Shown here: positions 51,264 to 63,779 of the stretch, piece after piece | How the letters are laid out: every line of letters begins with the position of its first letter | Position numbering within the stretch: the stretch's first letter is position 1 | Source of the DNA: Vespa crabro | Taxonomy: Eukaryota > Arthropoda > Insecta > Hymenoptera > Vespidae | Reading direction: 5' to 3' | NCBI RefSeq assembly: GCF_910589235.1 | Contig: NC_060977.1 | Location: forward strand, 570,001-634,000 | DNA length: 64,000 nucleotides | Translations under genes and position numbers: made by a program | Notes under the pieces: model-generated | What the model was told of the DNA's origin: nothing | What the model saw: the letters and a program-made list of their open reading frames with translations, nothing else | The model's database searches: none

Positions 51264-51827
51264 TACATGCAAACGTACACAGAAACACAAATATAAAGGA
51301 GATATAGATAGTGAAGCAAAAACTTCGATCAATTTCGATTATTTCCATTCTTTTTAGAAATATTTAGAAAACTTTGTATTAGTAATAAGTAATAATTTTC
51401 TCTGCAGATGCAAATTGATAAATGATATATTTGAAGTCGATTTTCTCTTTTTTGTTTGTGTTTGTCCTTTTGTTTTTTTTTTCAACGAAATCTTATTCCA
51501 TCAACGACAATTTTTGATTCTAATTCTGATTTGTCGAGTTCGTAGTTTTCCATAAAAAAAAAAAATAAGTTTCAAAATAAAAAAATATATTAATCCACTA
51601 CTAATATGTATGTGTGCAGATATAAAATTATTAATTCAAGAGATATATTTTAATTTAGAGGGTTAGACAACACAACACTAATGGGTCTCGAAAAATAGTC
51701 TTGTTTTTAAAAATCAATAAACTCAAAAGTATCAAACGAATATATTTTATTTTTGGCTACATGCTAATTTATAATTTAAACAATCTCTTTTATAAATATT
51801 ATTGAAAAATATTAAAGAATGGCGGTG
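50401..51827. other. AT-rich stretch with a CT microsatellite
   Basis: (CT)n at about 51,211-51,260. Otherwise no recognisable features. Confidence 0.6.
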
Positions 51828-51885
51828 CTGCAGCTGATGCCGTAGAGGTCTTTCCGCCGGAACGCGCGTAGGTGACTTAAAGCAA
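51822..51885. other. Small GC-rich island of unknown nature
   Basis: About 60 bases near 51,822-51,885 (including GGCGGTGCTGCAGCTGATGC) are far richer in G and C than anything within several kb. On the minus strand one frame stays open across it and ends at an AG-type boundary context. It could be a relict exon or a transposon scrap; I recognise neither. Confidence 0.3.
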
Positions 51886-52733
51886 ATTTCTATAATGGCC
51901 TATATGAAAAAAGAGAAAATAGATTTTCTTATATGTGAATGTTGTGGCTATAAAGTAGCGTACTGATTTTTTTTATCTTTAGAAATTATCGGTAACTGAA
52001 CGAAATACTATTTTTTCACAAAAATTTGACAACAGAAAAATTAATTTTAAGAAGACTAATTAACTTATTGCAAAAATCGTGCAAAATAGTTAATGTATCT
52101 GAGAGTATTATGTCCAATCAGTCGGGTAGTTTACGAGATTTCTTTTCGATTAGGTCGAAAAATGTAAGTTCGAAAAAAACGCTAAAGAAAGTAAGTGTCC
52201 GTTTATTTGGATGATAAAGTGGGGTTTTATCAGAGGATTTTATTTTTTATGAGAGGACTAGAATTGATACTGGTTAGTTCGGAGGAGTCACACGATATCA
52301 TTAATGTAAAACTCCATTCCATCAAGTGTACTTCACAGTTTCATATCTTACACTTCACAAACGTTAGTGATTACAGAAAAAAAAGGTAACAAAGTTTAAG
52401 AATTCCATACACATAGACGCATAGACACAATAGAACAGATATGCACGCCCAAACTGCAACGTTCATATAAGATTATTAATTAGTGAAATAGATACTTGAT
52501 CAAAAATTGGGTTATTTGGACGATTAATAATAATATTAGCCTATGGATTATGTTTTTATTTTTAAACTTTTATTTTTAACTTTTATTTTTAAACTTTTTA
52601 TTTTTAAGGTTAGGGATATTTATAATATAATTATAAAGAAGAGATAATAAGTAGAGGTTTACAAATTTTTTAAATAATTTTATTAAGATATATAAGTAGA
52701 TGTAAAAATTATTAAAGATAATAGAAATAAAAT
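51886..52733. other. AT-rich stretch, nothing firm
   Basis: The frame at 52,026-52,214 (62 codons) has no recognisable domain; a GTAAGT lies within it at about 52,190. A T-rich triplicated ATTTTTAAACTTTT-type repeat is at about 52,557-52,610. Confidence 0.45.
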
Positions 52734-52734
52734 A

Positions 52735-52815
52735 AAGTTTTTTATTTTATTTTATTTTATTTTATTTTATTTTATTTTATTTTAATTTAATTTAATTTAA
52801 TTTTATTTTATTTTA
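52735..52815. repeat. (TTTTA)n pentanucleotide repeat
   Basis: About ten TTTTA units followed by a short TTTAA variant run, just upstream of the mitochondrial insert. Confidence 0.95.
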
Positions 52816-52853
52816 CATTAAAGATTATTATTTTATAATAATTTTAATTAAGG

Positions 52854-52920
52854 ATTTAAATAGTTTAAATTTTTTAAATATTAAATTGTGGATCTCAAGA
52901 TATAATATTATATTTTAAAT
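52854..52920 (+). tRNA. trnH: Mitochondrial-type trnH (His, anticodon GTG) in a nuclear mitochondrial insert
   Basis: The acceptor stem ATTTAAA (52,854-52,860) pairs with TTTAAAT at 52,914-52,920. The anticodon loop is TTGTGGA. The anticodon stem has two mismatches, as expected for a decayed copy. It lies directly upstream of a nad5 fragment in the same orientation, exactly the ancestral insect mitochondrial order trnH-nad5. It is presumed non-functional in the nucleus. Confidence 0.7.
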
Positions 52921-52923
52921 TAT

Positions 52924-53425
52924 ATTAATTATAAATATTTTTTTTTAATATTAGTTTTTATAATTTCATCTATAATTTTTTTGTTAATAAAAGTAAGTTT
53001 ATTAATAGAATGAGTATATATAATAGTTAATTCAATAAGTATAGAATTTATTATATATATAGATTGAGTATCATTAATATTTTTTAGATTAGTCTTAATA
53101 ATTTCTAGGTTTGTTATATTGTATAGGTTAAAATATACAGATGGGGATAAAAATATTAATCGGTTCTTTTTATAATTTATAATAATTATATTTGTTTTAA
53201 GAATATTATTATTAATTATTTGTCCTAATAATATAGGATTACTATTAAGATGAAGTAGATTGGGTTTAATTTCTTATTGTTTAGTAATATATTATCAAAA
53301 TTTAGTCTTTTTCTTCTGGAATAATTACTCTTTTATTAAATCAAAATGGTGATGTTGATATTTTAATAATAAATAGTTTAATAGTTATTTTATGTTCATG
53401 AAATGGAATATTTTATAAATTAGAT

Positions 53426-53505
<80 letters not shown>

Positions 53506-53837
53506 ATATATATATATATATATCCTTAGTAATAACATTAAAAGCATTTCCAAGAGGGCTTAATTACCATTTTCTTCTTAGTTACCATTAACAATAGCTG
53601 CTCCTACTCCAATTTCTTCTTTAGTGCATTCATCAACTTTAGTAACAGCAGGAGTTTATTTATTAATACATTATAATAATTTTTTAATCGATAATCATTT
53701 AATGATTTTAATATTATGTATTTCTAGATGTACAATAATAATATCTGGATTAATATCAAATTTTGAGAATGATTTAAAAAAAATGATTGCATTATCGACT
53801 TTAAGTCATTTAGTTATTCATGCATTATTTAAATCTT

Positions 53838-53865
<28 letters not shown>
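52924..53865 (+). pseudogene. nad5: Nuclear copy of mitochondrial nad5 (numt)
   Basis: In the invertebrate mitochondrial code (TGA Trp, ATA Met, AGA/AGG Ser) one frame gives a long ND5 N-terminus: MEFIMYMDWVSLMFF near 53,040, GDKNINRFF near 53,145 and NMGLLLSWSSLGLISYCLVM near 53,230. A single-base shift near 53,300 leads to SSGMITLLLNQNGDVD. A (TA)n tract then replaces part of the gene. From about 53,585 MAAPTPISSLVHSSTLVTAG continues to NFENDLKKMIALSTLSH near 53,765-53,810. An internal TAA near 53,160, the shift and the deletions show it is not functional. In intact mitochondria this is a Complex I subunit. Confidence 0.9.
53429..53525. repeat. (TA)n microsatellite within the numt
   Basis: A TA run interrupted by AAGGA, replacing part of nad5. 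The mitochondrial frame resumes on the other side. Confidence 0.95.
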
Positions 53866-54042
<177 letters not shown>

Positions 54043-54354
54043 CTTGGATTGCTTATGGGAGGTGATAAACGAAAATGTGTTTCTCTGTAAACAAGGAAAC
54101 GACAATTTACGTTTATTATTCACAATGTTAAATTTTATTTAATATATATTATAAATTTTCTTATAGCTCTCGTGTTACTTTTCTCTTCTACGTTATATTT
54201 CATACTGTCCATTTCTCTTCCAAATCTTAATGGCTCGGTTTGTAGGTCACAAAAGAAATTGTAAATAATAAAGGACAATGGAAGAGCGGGCTATGAGACG
54301 CGCGGCAAATCTATCTGAAGAAAGTATACTTTCCTTACATATATATATATCTTA

Positions 54355-54359
54355 TATAA

Positions 54360-54398
<39 letters not shown>
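54355..54398. repeat. (TA)n microsatellite
   Basis: A TA run with a few interruptions, starting near 54,339. Confidence 0.95.
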
Positions 54399-54399
<1 letters not shown>

Positions 54400-54401
<2 letters not shown>

Positions 54402-55340
54402 ATAGTTATACATTATACGTACTAATTTTTATAAATAATATGAATATGAGAAAAGGACTGCGATTTATTTGTTCAATAATTTTAAACATTTAACGAATTC
54501 ATAAATGCATATAATGAAATGTTAGTACAATGCATAATATAAGTGACGTCGTCTTGTTTAATTATTTATACTGACCATAGTATTCGTATACTTTGATTAT
54601 TTATTTTTTAAAACTTACTCAACTGATAAATGAAAATACTAACTAAATAAATGGAAGTATCAGAAATGTTATTTTTATTGTATTTAACTTTAATCTTCCA
54701 AACATTCTTTATATTTACATTTATTTAAAAAAAAATTTGGATTACACACAAATACATCTATATATAATGTATCATATTTTATTGTTTACAATTCAAATCA
54801 TAAAGGAAATTTTGTTAATTTTTTTTATAGTTAATGAAGTAATAAGCGTGTTTTAACAAAATGACATATTATAAACGTAATCAATATTTACATGAAAGAG
54901 TACTGAGCTATGTTCTGTGTCGTTTTGAAGGATCTTAAGTAAAAAACGAAGTCAAGGAGGATATCAAATTTTGTGAAAAACGAGAATCCTGATCGAGAAC
55001 AATACTATTTATAACAAATTCGAATTGAACCCAAATAATAAGCTAAAAAATTATTGATATTTTGTAGGAAAAAGTTCATATGCATTCTATTTATCTTTTA
55101 CTTAGCGAAAATTTGGCCTGCAAAGTCTTCATGACTTCGTAAGTGTTATTTTATTTATTCATCTTAAGATTTTTCTTTTTAATTGAGGGAACTGTGTCTA
55201 AATTTATTGATGTAAAAATTATATTGAGTATATAATAAACTCTAAGTAATTTAGTTGTCTTATATTATGTTGATGTAAACTATATAAATCTTCATACTGT
55301 AGATATGTGTAGATGTATATGTGCATATTTGTAAAATAAC
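54400..55340. other. AT-rich stretch, nothing recognised
   Basis: No coding similarity was seen. A CTTCGTAAGTG donor-like signal near 55,135 precedes duplicated module A copy 2 and might belong to it. Confidence 0.5.
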
Positions 55341-55344
55341 TTAC

Positions 55345-56200
55345 ATGGGCATGCATGCTGTGGAAGATGTGTTTTGCCGAGTTATAATCGCATAAAATTT
55401 CATAGTAATAATGAAATCTAAGTTAGTTAAGGCTTGGTAAAAGTTTGTTCGAATTCTATCTCACGCTTGAACTATTAATGCTATGTAAGATATAAAGTCT
55501 GTGAATTATTTTAATAATCATTTAACGTATCCTTTTTAAAGTAGTTAATTGTTTTATAGACTGGGCCAAATAGTTTGTGCCGAAAGACAATTGGAATTTG
55601 GGAAAAAACAGAATTATCACGATCGGTGGTTTAGAGGTGGTTTTATTGGATACTGCATTAATTAGATACTGTAATATACAAGGCTTAAGAACAAATCGAT
55701 GGAGCTATTGAATTTTGACATATTACAGGCTATTGTTGCGCATGAAATGTCGCATTATATATATGTTATAATAAAATGTATGTGGTTCACCGAAAAATTA
55801 AAAAAAAGATATTTTAGCATTGTAGGTATTTTATCATGTAAGGAGCAGAAGTAATAGATACTATTAGTAATGCGATGGATCGGCTTTTCCATTATCTTGA
55901 TTGAAATGTAACAATATTACACACTAATCTTAGCCTGAAAATTTTGGGAAGATTTTTCTTAGTTATTCGAAAGATAATGTCTAAAATACTTTCAGTTAGT
56001 TCATAATAATCTGGAAGTAAGATATATATATTTTAAAAATTCGCTTATTCAAATAAATTTTTAAAGATTATAACTATTATTTCTAAAATTGTATTTACAG
56101 AAAAGAAGACCACGTTCATTCAAATCTACACCAGATATTTTATACACTCATTAAATTCTACAATCTTGGTACAAATGAGACATGGTATTTGCAGGAACAG
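55345..56200 (+). repeat. Duplicated module A, copy 2
   Basis: Homologous to 46,850-47,750. The conserved blocks start at 55,560 (after TTTTATAG) and 56,101 (after TTTACAG). The middle block here reads LQAIVAHEMSH in one frame, which superficially looks like a metalloprotease HExxH motif, but copy 1 reads VVAHKML at that place and the surroundings match no protease. The last block diverges after GAGACATGG. Confidence 0.6.
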
Positions 56201-56487
56201 AGACAAGAATCTATCGAAGCTAAGCTCCTAAGCGAAAGCTATATACATAGACACATACGTTCACACAAATGTATTAACGCACGTACATACGTTCATATAT
56301 ACTCATGTACATTAATATTTAAACAATAGAATATTCTTAGGAACGTTATAAAGATCATATAGAAGTACTACAATATACTATTGATTAATAGATATACTAT
56401 CAATTTAAAATTGAAACACACAGAAAACTTTCTTCGCTGTCATTTCTATTTATTCTTATTTACACTCATTAATTATCTTTTATATAT

Positions 56488-57000
56488 CTCAGGTGAGACC
56501 CATGGGATGGGCCTATGGATGAGGACCTCTGTGCGGGTTGCTATCTTAGCATCGTGTAGAACTGTTCTATTTTCTTATCTTTCTGTGGCTCTCTTTTCTA
56601 TGTTGTTTTATGTTTTACGTTTTATGTTTATATTTTTCTTTTCTTATTATATTTTTTAAATATTTATTTATGTTATTTCTTTTTAATTATATTTTTAATT
56701 ATGTCATTAATATAATCTTATTAATTTTGATTTATAGCCTTGGGTGGACCCATGGGATGGGCCCGCGGGTATGGGCCTCTGTGCGGGCTGTTGTCTCAGC
56801 ATCGTGTAGGACTGCTTCTCTTTTTTTCTTTTTTATATCTCGTACTTTTCTTTTTTAATTATGTTTTCAATTATGTTATTAATAAGTTATTTCTTTTTAA
56901 TTATGATTTATAAGCTTTAGGTAGGACCCATGGAATGGTGCAGACTGCTGTTTCAGCATCTTGCAAAGTTGCTTCTCTTTTCGTTTCTTTTTCTAGCTCT
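56488..57000. repeat. Three diverged tandem units with a GC-rich core
   Basis: Units start at about 56,490, 56,740 and 56,918. Each has GACCCATGGRATGG, then (units 1 and 2) CCTCTGTGCGGG, then CAGCATC(G/T)TG with a CTTCTCTTTT-type tail. Spacing is 250 and 178 bases. The GC-rich core stands out from the T-rich surroundings. Confidence 0.75.
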
Positions 57001-57066
57001 CTTATTTATTTATATGTGTTTATTTTCTATTTTATTTATTTTTTATTATATTTATTTTCTATTTAT

Positions 57067-57068
57067 AA

Positions 57069-57111
<43 letters not shown>
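57067..57111. repeat. (TA)n microsatellite
   Basis: An uninterrupted TA run. Confidence 0.95.
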
Positions 57112-57115
<4 letters not shown>

Positions 57116-57462
57116 TTCTATTTTATATATTTTTTTTCTTTCTCTTATTTTCTCCTTAGCTTCTTCCTTTCCAGTATAGATCATCGAAGGATAGGTTCAT
57201 CTGCGGTCGAATGATTCGTCGCATGGTTCGATTCATCATCGAATTCTACGCGATAATACGGAAAGGATAGGAAGAACACTGCTGCGCCGTCGGCGGACAC
57301 AAGCGTAGGTATTCTCGGGCGCGATTAAACTTCGTTTGATTGCTCACGAAGAAAACGTGGATAATAGAGAAGAGTCACTTTTATTCTACACTCACGCGGT
57401 CTTTCGGACGCGATTAAAGGTCCTACCATGGATTTCGTTTTATTTGTTTGAAAATTCGATTA

Positions 57463-57770
57463 GATTATTATTGCTATTATTATTATCATTGTTATTGTTA
57501 TTATTGTTATTGTTATTGTTATTGTTATTGTTATTTTTATTGTTATTGTTATTGTTATTTTTATTGTTATTGTTATTGTTATTATTATTGTTATTGTTGT
57601 TATTGTTATTATTAAAGTTTTTATTGTTGTTATTGTTATTATTATTGTTATTATTATTGTTGTTATTGTTGTTATTTTTGTTGTTTAGATATTATTATTA
57701 TTATTGTTATTGTTGTTGTTATTGCTATTGTCGTTTTTATTGTTGTTATTGTTATTATTATTGGTTTTTA
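57463..57770. repeat. (ATT)n/(GTT)n microsatellite
   Basis: About 300 bases of mixed ATT and GTT trinucleotides with ATTGTT hexamer periodicity. The poly-Leu frame across it is translated repeat. Confidence 0.96.
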
Positions 57771-57825
57771 ACATTATTTCATTACATTATACGAATTTGC
57801 TTCTTATTCGCTCATAATAAAAATA

Positions 57826-58279
57826 TGAAAAGTTGATATTTCTTCCGATTCCTTAGATATCGTATTCTATCGACCGTAGAATAAAAAATATAACAAGGAT
57901 TTAACGTTTTACCAAGATTATGTACGAGGATTAACGATAATATGTTGTGTGATGAATTCGAAACTTTCGAATTTCGATACTCATAATTAAAGAAAGGTAA
58001 AAACTTCGAATGTACATGCACCACTGTTTGGAGGATTTTATCACTCGATTCACCATATTGTGTTATATAAGATCAAGCTACTGCATTATTTTCAACAGAC
58101 CCGTAGCTTTAACATTTTTCCATTACGATGAAAGATTTTTCGTGCGTATACGCTTATCGGTGAAATACGAAAAGTTAAAAACTCTTCCGATTTTTTAGAT
58201 ATCGCATTTTATCGACGCAGAATATAGAATATAAAGTTTTTACAAAGAATAAATACGTGGATTAACGATAAAATATTGT
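57826..58279. repeat. Two-unit tandem repeat, period about 340 bp
   Basis: The block GAAAAGTT..TCTTCCGATT..TTAGATATCG at 57,826 recurs at 58,168 and remains alignable for about 110 bases to GGATTAACGATAA. The second copy is cut at 58,280 by the mariner deletion derivative. Confidence 0.8.
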
Positions 58280-58280
58280 A

Positions 58281-58530
58281 TTGGGTCGTTCGGAAAGTCA
58301 TTTCGTTTTTTTTTTTATGAAAATAAAAGACAATTTTCGTATAATGAATAAATATTTTATTAAATTATATATTAGCCATTCTGGTCCAATATCTTCTGCC
58401 ATCTTTTTGGTAGTAGCATGATTCCACACTCATAAAATTTTTGGTCTTTGCTGGTAAAAAACTGATCGAGGTGGTTTTTGACCTCCTCATTTCCATAAAA
58501 AAAAATGAAATGACTTTCCGTACGACCCAG
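58281..58530 (-). mobile_element. 250-bp internally deleted mariner (MITE-like) of the mellifera type
   Basis: Flanked by TA at 58,279-58,280 and 58,531-58,532. Its left terminal repeat is identical over 32 bases to the right terminal repeat of the mariner at 49,135-50,398. Its interior (about 58,313-58,490) is about 95 percent identical to the reverse complement of that element's 3' end, including the transposase C-terminus. About 1 kb of transposase is missing. The other terminal repeat has three changes over 32. It could in principle be mobilised in trans by an active relative. Confidence 0.95.
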
Positions 58531-58628
58531 TAATTATACGAACGATAAAATTCTGAATTTAATTTAATTAAACATAAGAAAAATAAAAGATTAATTAAAA
58601 AAAAAAATGAAATATGCTGAACACTGAT

Positions 58629-58778
58629 CTAAAGAAATATTATTTTCTCTAAAAGAAATATTATATTACTTGTACATTTCATAGATATATGATTTTTCTA
58701 AATTTTTTTCTAAAGAAATATTATTTTCTCTAAAAGAAATATTATATTACTTGTACATTTCATAGATATATGATTTTT
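58629..58778. repeat. 81-bp tandem duplication
   Basis: Bases from 58,629 recur from 58,710 with no difference visible over about 69 bases. A looser 92-bp repeat follows (TTTAGAAAAGARAAAATGT at about 58,825 and 58,917). Confidence 0.93.
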
Positions 58779-58999
58779 ATATAGAAACTCGATTTTATTA
58801 AAATAAAATTATGAATTAATTAAACTTTAGAAAAGAAAAAATGTACAAAATTTATCAATCGACTTTAACGTAAAATTTGATTTTATTAAACTAGAATTAT
58901 AAATTCAATTGAATTTTAGAAAAGAGAAAATGTGTAAAATTTATATCTCGAGTTTAATATTAAAAATGCATAAAATACGAAATAATCCTATTCGCGTAC

Positions 59000-59920
59000 G
59001 CGTAGCAATGTGGGAATATTATTTACGGAATGTTACTTCGTCTCAGTTTTTTAAATCTACACCTCTACACCCATCACCATAAGAGCATTTTGAGTAACAA
59101 CATGGTAAAATTAAAATACGATTAAGAGCCATTCTCGAAAGTTTCTAGTGAACCTTCGAAAATAACTCAATAGCCTAATAGTTGTCCTCTTAAGCCACAT
59201 GTTGTGAGAGCCTCTTCGGTATATAGCCTCTACTTTGCTTCGTACCCCAACCTAATCTATTATCACTTTAAAACTGTAACGACAAAATTTGATTCCAAAT
59301 TCTAAGGTATAAAAGAAAATCGCAATCCTAACGTATTTGAAAATTCATTATTATCTTTTCAAAAGATACTTTTCCGCAGGGTAAGAGAAATTAGAATCAA
59401 TATATTAATTGCTGAAAATCCTAAACTAAAAATTAATTAATTTATCATCTAGGCTTACGGATTACGTCTCTTTATTTTTTAACAATCATTCTACTCGATT
59501 TTTCTTTTAAAACCAATGACTCCATCAAGACTTTTTTTTTATCAATTTAAATTGATTATATATTTAATTAATAATTATTTAAAAATATAAAGCAAACCCT
59601 TGGACGTTCCTTTACACAAGCGAATATTTTAATTATTTTAATAAAATCATCCACAGTTTCGTTTGTAATCTAAAAACTATCTATCACGAATATCTTCTTG
59701 CTTATTCTTTATTAGAACTCATAAATATCGATTCTTTACTTATTTCCGCGCGAGTAAAATATTTAAAAATGTATTAAAATATTTAAAAGCTCAAATAATT
59801 ATAAACGCGTTTGAGCAAGAAGACTCCATTCTGATCTAATAAATAAATAAAAAAATAAGAAACCATACACGAGTAAATCTCCGAAGAAATTTACTCGTGG
59901 TCACTCAATGCTCGTCTACT
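59000..59920. other. AT-rich stretch, nothing recognised
   Basis: No coding or RNA features were recognised. Confidence 0.55.
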
Positions 59921-59924
59921 AATT

Positions 59925-60310
59925 AATTACAACCAATCATCCGTGTCGATTCAGACCTTTCGTCCTCGATATGATTGAATAATTGGAGGGACTTAAAAAT
60001 TTAATCACTACTTAAAAAGTTCTGTGATGACTCCAAAACACTCGTTCATATCGAAATTGAGAGTGGATGATTCGTATGTGATTGAAAATTAGATAGAACG
60101 ACATCGAAATTGATCAAGAATATCTTCAGTGATGCACTGACTCTATTACGCGATAGTTATTTTTTAACGAACGGTCCTTGAGTTTACTTCGTGCAACTTT
60201 ATTGTCTATAATAAATACAGTCTGTGCAACTGTTAAAAAATTAATAAACTTTGCGAACAAACATTGACTCTAATGACTGCATTGCACGTAGACGATGCAA
60301 AAACTTTTGC
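59925..60310 (-). repeat. Inverted-duplicated module B, copy 2
   Basis: The reverse complement matches 48,350-48,760. On the minus strand the small frame keeps YESSTLNFDMNECFGVITEL and the same stop codon as copy 1, but an 8-base difference near the start puts its ATG out of frame. Confidence 0.6.
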
Positions 60311-60649
60311 TTCTTAAATCGCGAAACGTGAACGAAACGAATACTGCTTCTCCTTCTCGATATTCTTAGTTAAGCGATACAAATATTCGATTACATCATT
60401 GTTTCGTGCATAATTGCAATGATGTTCTGAAACAAAAAATAAAAACAAAATTATTAATATAACTGTTATAATAAGAAACTGTATAAATTATTGAAGAAAC
60501 GTGCGATATAAAAACATATTTACCTCAAATATTCGTTGATACTTACAGCAAAGACATCCTGAGAGGCTTTTGATATTTACTTGTCAAAGGATAAAGGAGA
60601 ACTATCGTCCAAGTCAATAACAAGACAGAATTTCAATCCTTACTCATCA

Positions 60650-62330
60650 CAGTGCAAGAAAAAACTAACTGGATAACTGTCAAAGTTAAGAAAAAGCGCA
60701 TTTATGTTTATATTACACGAGGCAACTATCCCAAAATTAAAATATTAAAGTAATAAAATTTTATATTAAAATTATTCTAAGTCCCGCGCGCTTATTCGTA
60801 TTTCTAACATTTAAATAAATATACTATTGTTTGAATATTACTCTATTCTATTCCGTGTACATTAAAGACTATTTAAATAATTATAAAATTACCGAGGATA
60901 TTAATTTATAAGTTTTCGCGTGTATAAAAACAGAGAGCCGATGTGCACTGGTCGGAGTGCAAAGGTAAAACTAACTCGGTAATTTTCAAAGTTAATTGAA
61001 GAATCGTTTATGTTTATATTGCACAAGGCTACCAACGTCGAGATTAAAATTTTTAAGAATTGGCATTTGTTTTAAAATTATTTTAAGTTCCTCACACTTT
61101 ACGATCTTTATAATGTTTATACATCTATAATGTTTATACGAATGTACTATTGTTTAAATATTATTTTAATGTACACAGCATAATAAAAAAGTTATAAAAA
61201 GTATTAATTTACAAGTTTGCACGTTAAAAAAAAGATAGTGTAATGTGCATTCGTCGAAGTACAAAAGAAAACTAACTCCGTAATCGTTAGAGTTAATCAA
61301 AAGACCGTTTATGTTTATATTACATTTCGATTTAAGTATTGAAATATTAAATTAAAATTATTTTTACTTTCTTGCGCGATTCCGTCCTTTTAATATTTAA
61401 ACAAATGTATTATTGTTTAAATATTAGATTATTCTATTCCGCGTACATTAAAGATTATTTAAATAATTGAAAAACTGAAAGTATTAATTTATAAATTTTC
61501 ACGTTTAGAAAAAAAGAATGTGATGTGCACACGACGGAATAAAACAGAAAACTGAGTTATCGTCAAAGTTAAGAAAAAGCGCTTTTAAATTTATATTATG
61601 CAAGGTCAACTACTCTGAGACTCAATTTTGAAAGTATAGAAGTTATTATATTAAAATTATTTCAAGGTTCTCGTACGTTGCCGTCTTCTTAATGTTTAAA
61701 CTAATATACTATTGATCATATATTAGTTTATTCTATTACGCGTCCATTAGAGACGGGTCTAAACAGCTATACGATTTTTAGTGAAATACACTGTTGTTTA
61801 AATATTGCATTGTCGCATTTCGTTTACGTTGTAAATTGTTTAAATAATTATAAAATGGTAGTATATGTAAGATAATTAAATGTAGCGGTACGGAGAGTTT
61901 CTATTTCGATGTTTTCTTCTCGGAGTACGAAAAAAGACTGACGTGGTAACTCGCATTGTCCTTCCATTTTAACGTCCTTCTTGTTGACACTATCGAACGA
62001 CAAAAATTGAAAAAGCAAACTATTCTATCTAATTAATCTTAAGAGCTATGCAACGCTTTACTCAATCTAATATTGTTTGATTATTACCTCCGAGTGCACT
62101 GTACTTATAATTATAAAATGATCAAATCTATAAGACGATTGAATGTAGATTTTTCATTTCGACATTTACTCCTCGGCGTACGAAAAAACTACCGACGTAG
62201 TAATTCGCACGGCCATTCCAAAAGATATTTTTTTGTTGACATTGAACGATCAACGCACTCCGTAAGAAAAATATTCCTGGAGTCTTCTTTTGTTTATGTT
62301 TTTTCTTTTTCCTCTTAACGCGACTCTGAA
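60650..62330. repeat. Six-unit diverged tandem array, unit about 250-380 bp
   Basis: The anchor AAAACTAACT..GTAA lies at 60,661, 60,967, 61,268, 61,548 and, more diverged, about 61,930 and 62,184. It is usually preceded by GATGTGCA..GTCGGAGTGCAAA and followed by CAAAGTTAA and TTTATGTTTATATT. A second conserved block, TACTATTGTTTAAATATT followed by a TCTATTCCGCGTACATTAAAG-like segment, lies mid-unit in at least four units. No coding frame persists between units. Confidence 0.85.
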
Positions 62331-62979
62331 ATTTTCATTGTCACGTGTTCGTAAAAAAAATGAAGGTTGGCGTGTAACAAATGGAGTTTCATTACACTCA
62401 AGGTAAGCAATATTATTCTCTTCTATTTGTGTTTAATTTTATCTATTACATAAATTCTTTATAATGCCCGTCTATATATAATCATTGCTTCACATTAATT
62501 CACTCACATCATGTTTCATAATTAGACGAGATTCAGAATGATGCAAAACAATATTATAATCGTTGAATCTTTTATCGATTTTTCATGTATAGATTATAAA
62601 TAAAAATAAAAAAAACTTATGATGAGGATTAATTAAAAAAGTACTAAACGTGCTCTGTGCAATATATTTAAATTTCATAAAAAAACGAACAGTTTATACA
62701 CTTAGTTGTAATTGTGTATTTAGTAAAAATTAAAGATTAATATATAATTAGTTTATGATATTCATGATTGTTTGCTGCGCACATAAATTTCCAACGATGT
62801 CCAGTTGATGATAGAAGAATTAAATCGTGGTATAACGATGCGATGCGATTTAAACAATTATGTAAAACTTAATCTCTTTGATTTTCTGTTAATATTGAAT
62901 GATGAATGAAATAAAAGTTTTATGCAAAGTACTAAAGGTTATCGATCATGCGATATTCACTCTTGAAATCTCGTGTGTG

Positions 62980-63000
62980 TCTGTGTGTGTGTGTGTGTGT

Positions 63001-63043
<43 letters not shown>
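62980..63043. repeat. (TG)n(TA)n compound microsatellite
   Basis: A TG run passing into a TA run. Confidence 0.95.
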
Positions 63044-63048
<5 letters not shown>

Positions 63049-63639
63049 TTAATATAATTATTATTTATTAACTTACTAAATACAAGTATATATACTTAGC
63101 GTCAAGTTTCATGCAGAATCGTCTCGTGTACTTGCTGCACGACGGTTGTACTCTCTCATACACACTCATTAAGAGCGCAATTTTCTCGAGTAATTCTCAA
63201 GATAATTAACTTTTAGGCGGGGCAAACTGTAAAGTAGGGTTTTAACGTATACATTCAGAATGTTGCTATAAAAACCTTTTACTACGTGACTTTCCAAGGA
63301 TCTCTTTCATTTAAATGTTCACATTTAAACATTAATTCTTTTTACGCCCGACATTAGGCTAATGAATGAATTATTTGAATTTCTTATCAAAGAAATGTAC
63401 AATGATAATATAACAATATATTAACAAATTCCCTTAAATTTTGAAATAAAGAAAAGACAATACGCACACATATATATTGCCAGCTTTTTTTTCATTTCCT
63501 TATAAATTTATGAATAATTATAAATCATTTGCCTCATAGATATAAGAAATTATTTCGTAACAGCCGGCAGATAGACGGATAGAAATGATTTAGTCTACGA
63601 AAAAGATCGACACAATTTTAATACAAATGTATATTTATG

Positions 63640-63684
<45 letters not shown>

Positions 63685-63697
63685 ATATATATATAGA
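63640..63697. repeat. (TA)n microsatellite
   Basis: A TA run with a single CCATA interruption. Confidence 0.95.
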
Positions 63698-63779
63698 TTT
63701 ATCGTGAATTAAAATTCCTAAAATTAATCTAAAACATTCAGCTATCATTCGTAACTAAATCATAAAATCCTCCGATTCA

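Noticed and set aside
52026..52214. 62-codon frame as a host exon
   Set aside because: No similarity or repeat evidence; short frames of this length are expected by chance.
55720..55760. HExxH-like VAHEMSH as a metalloprotease gene
   Set aside because: The duplicated copy at 47.2 kb lacks the motif, flanking frames are interrupted, and no other protease motif is present.
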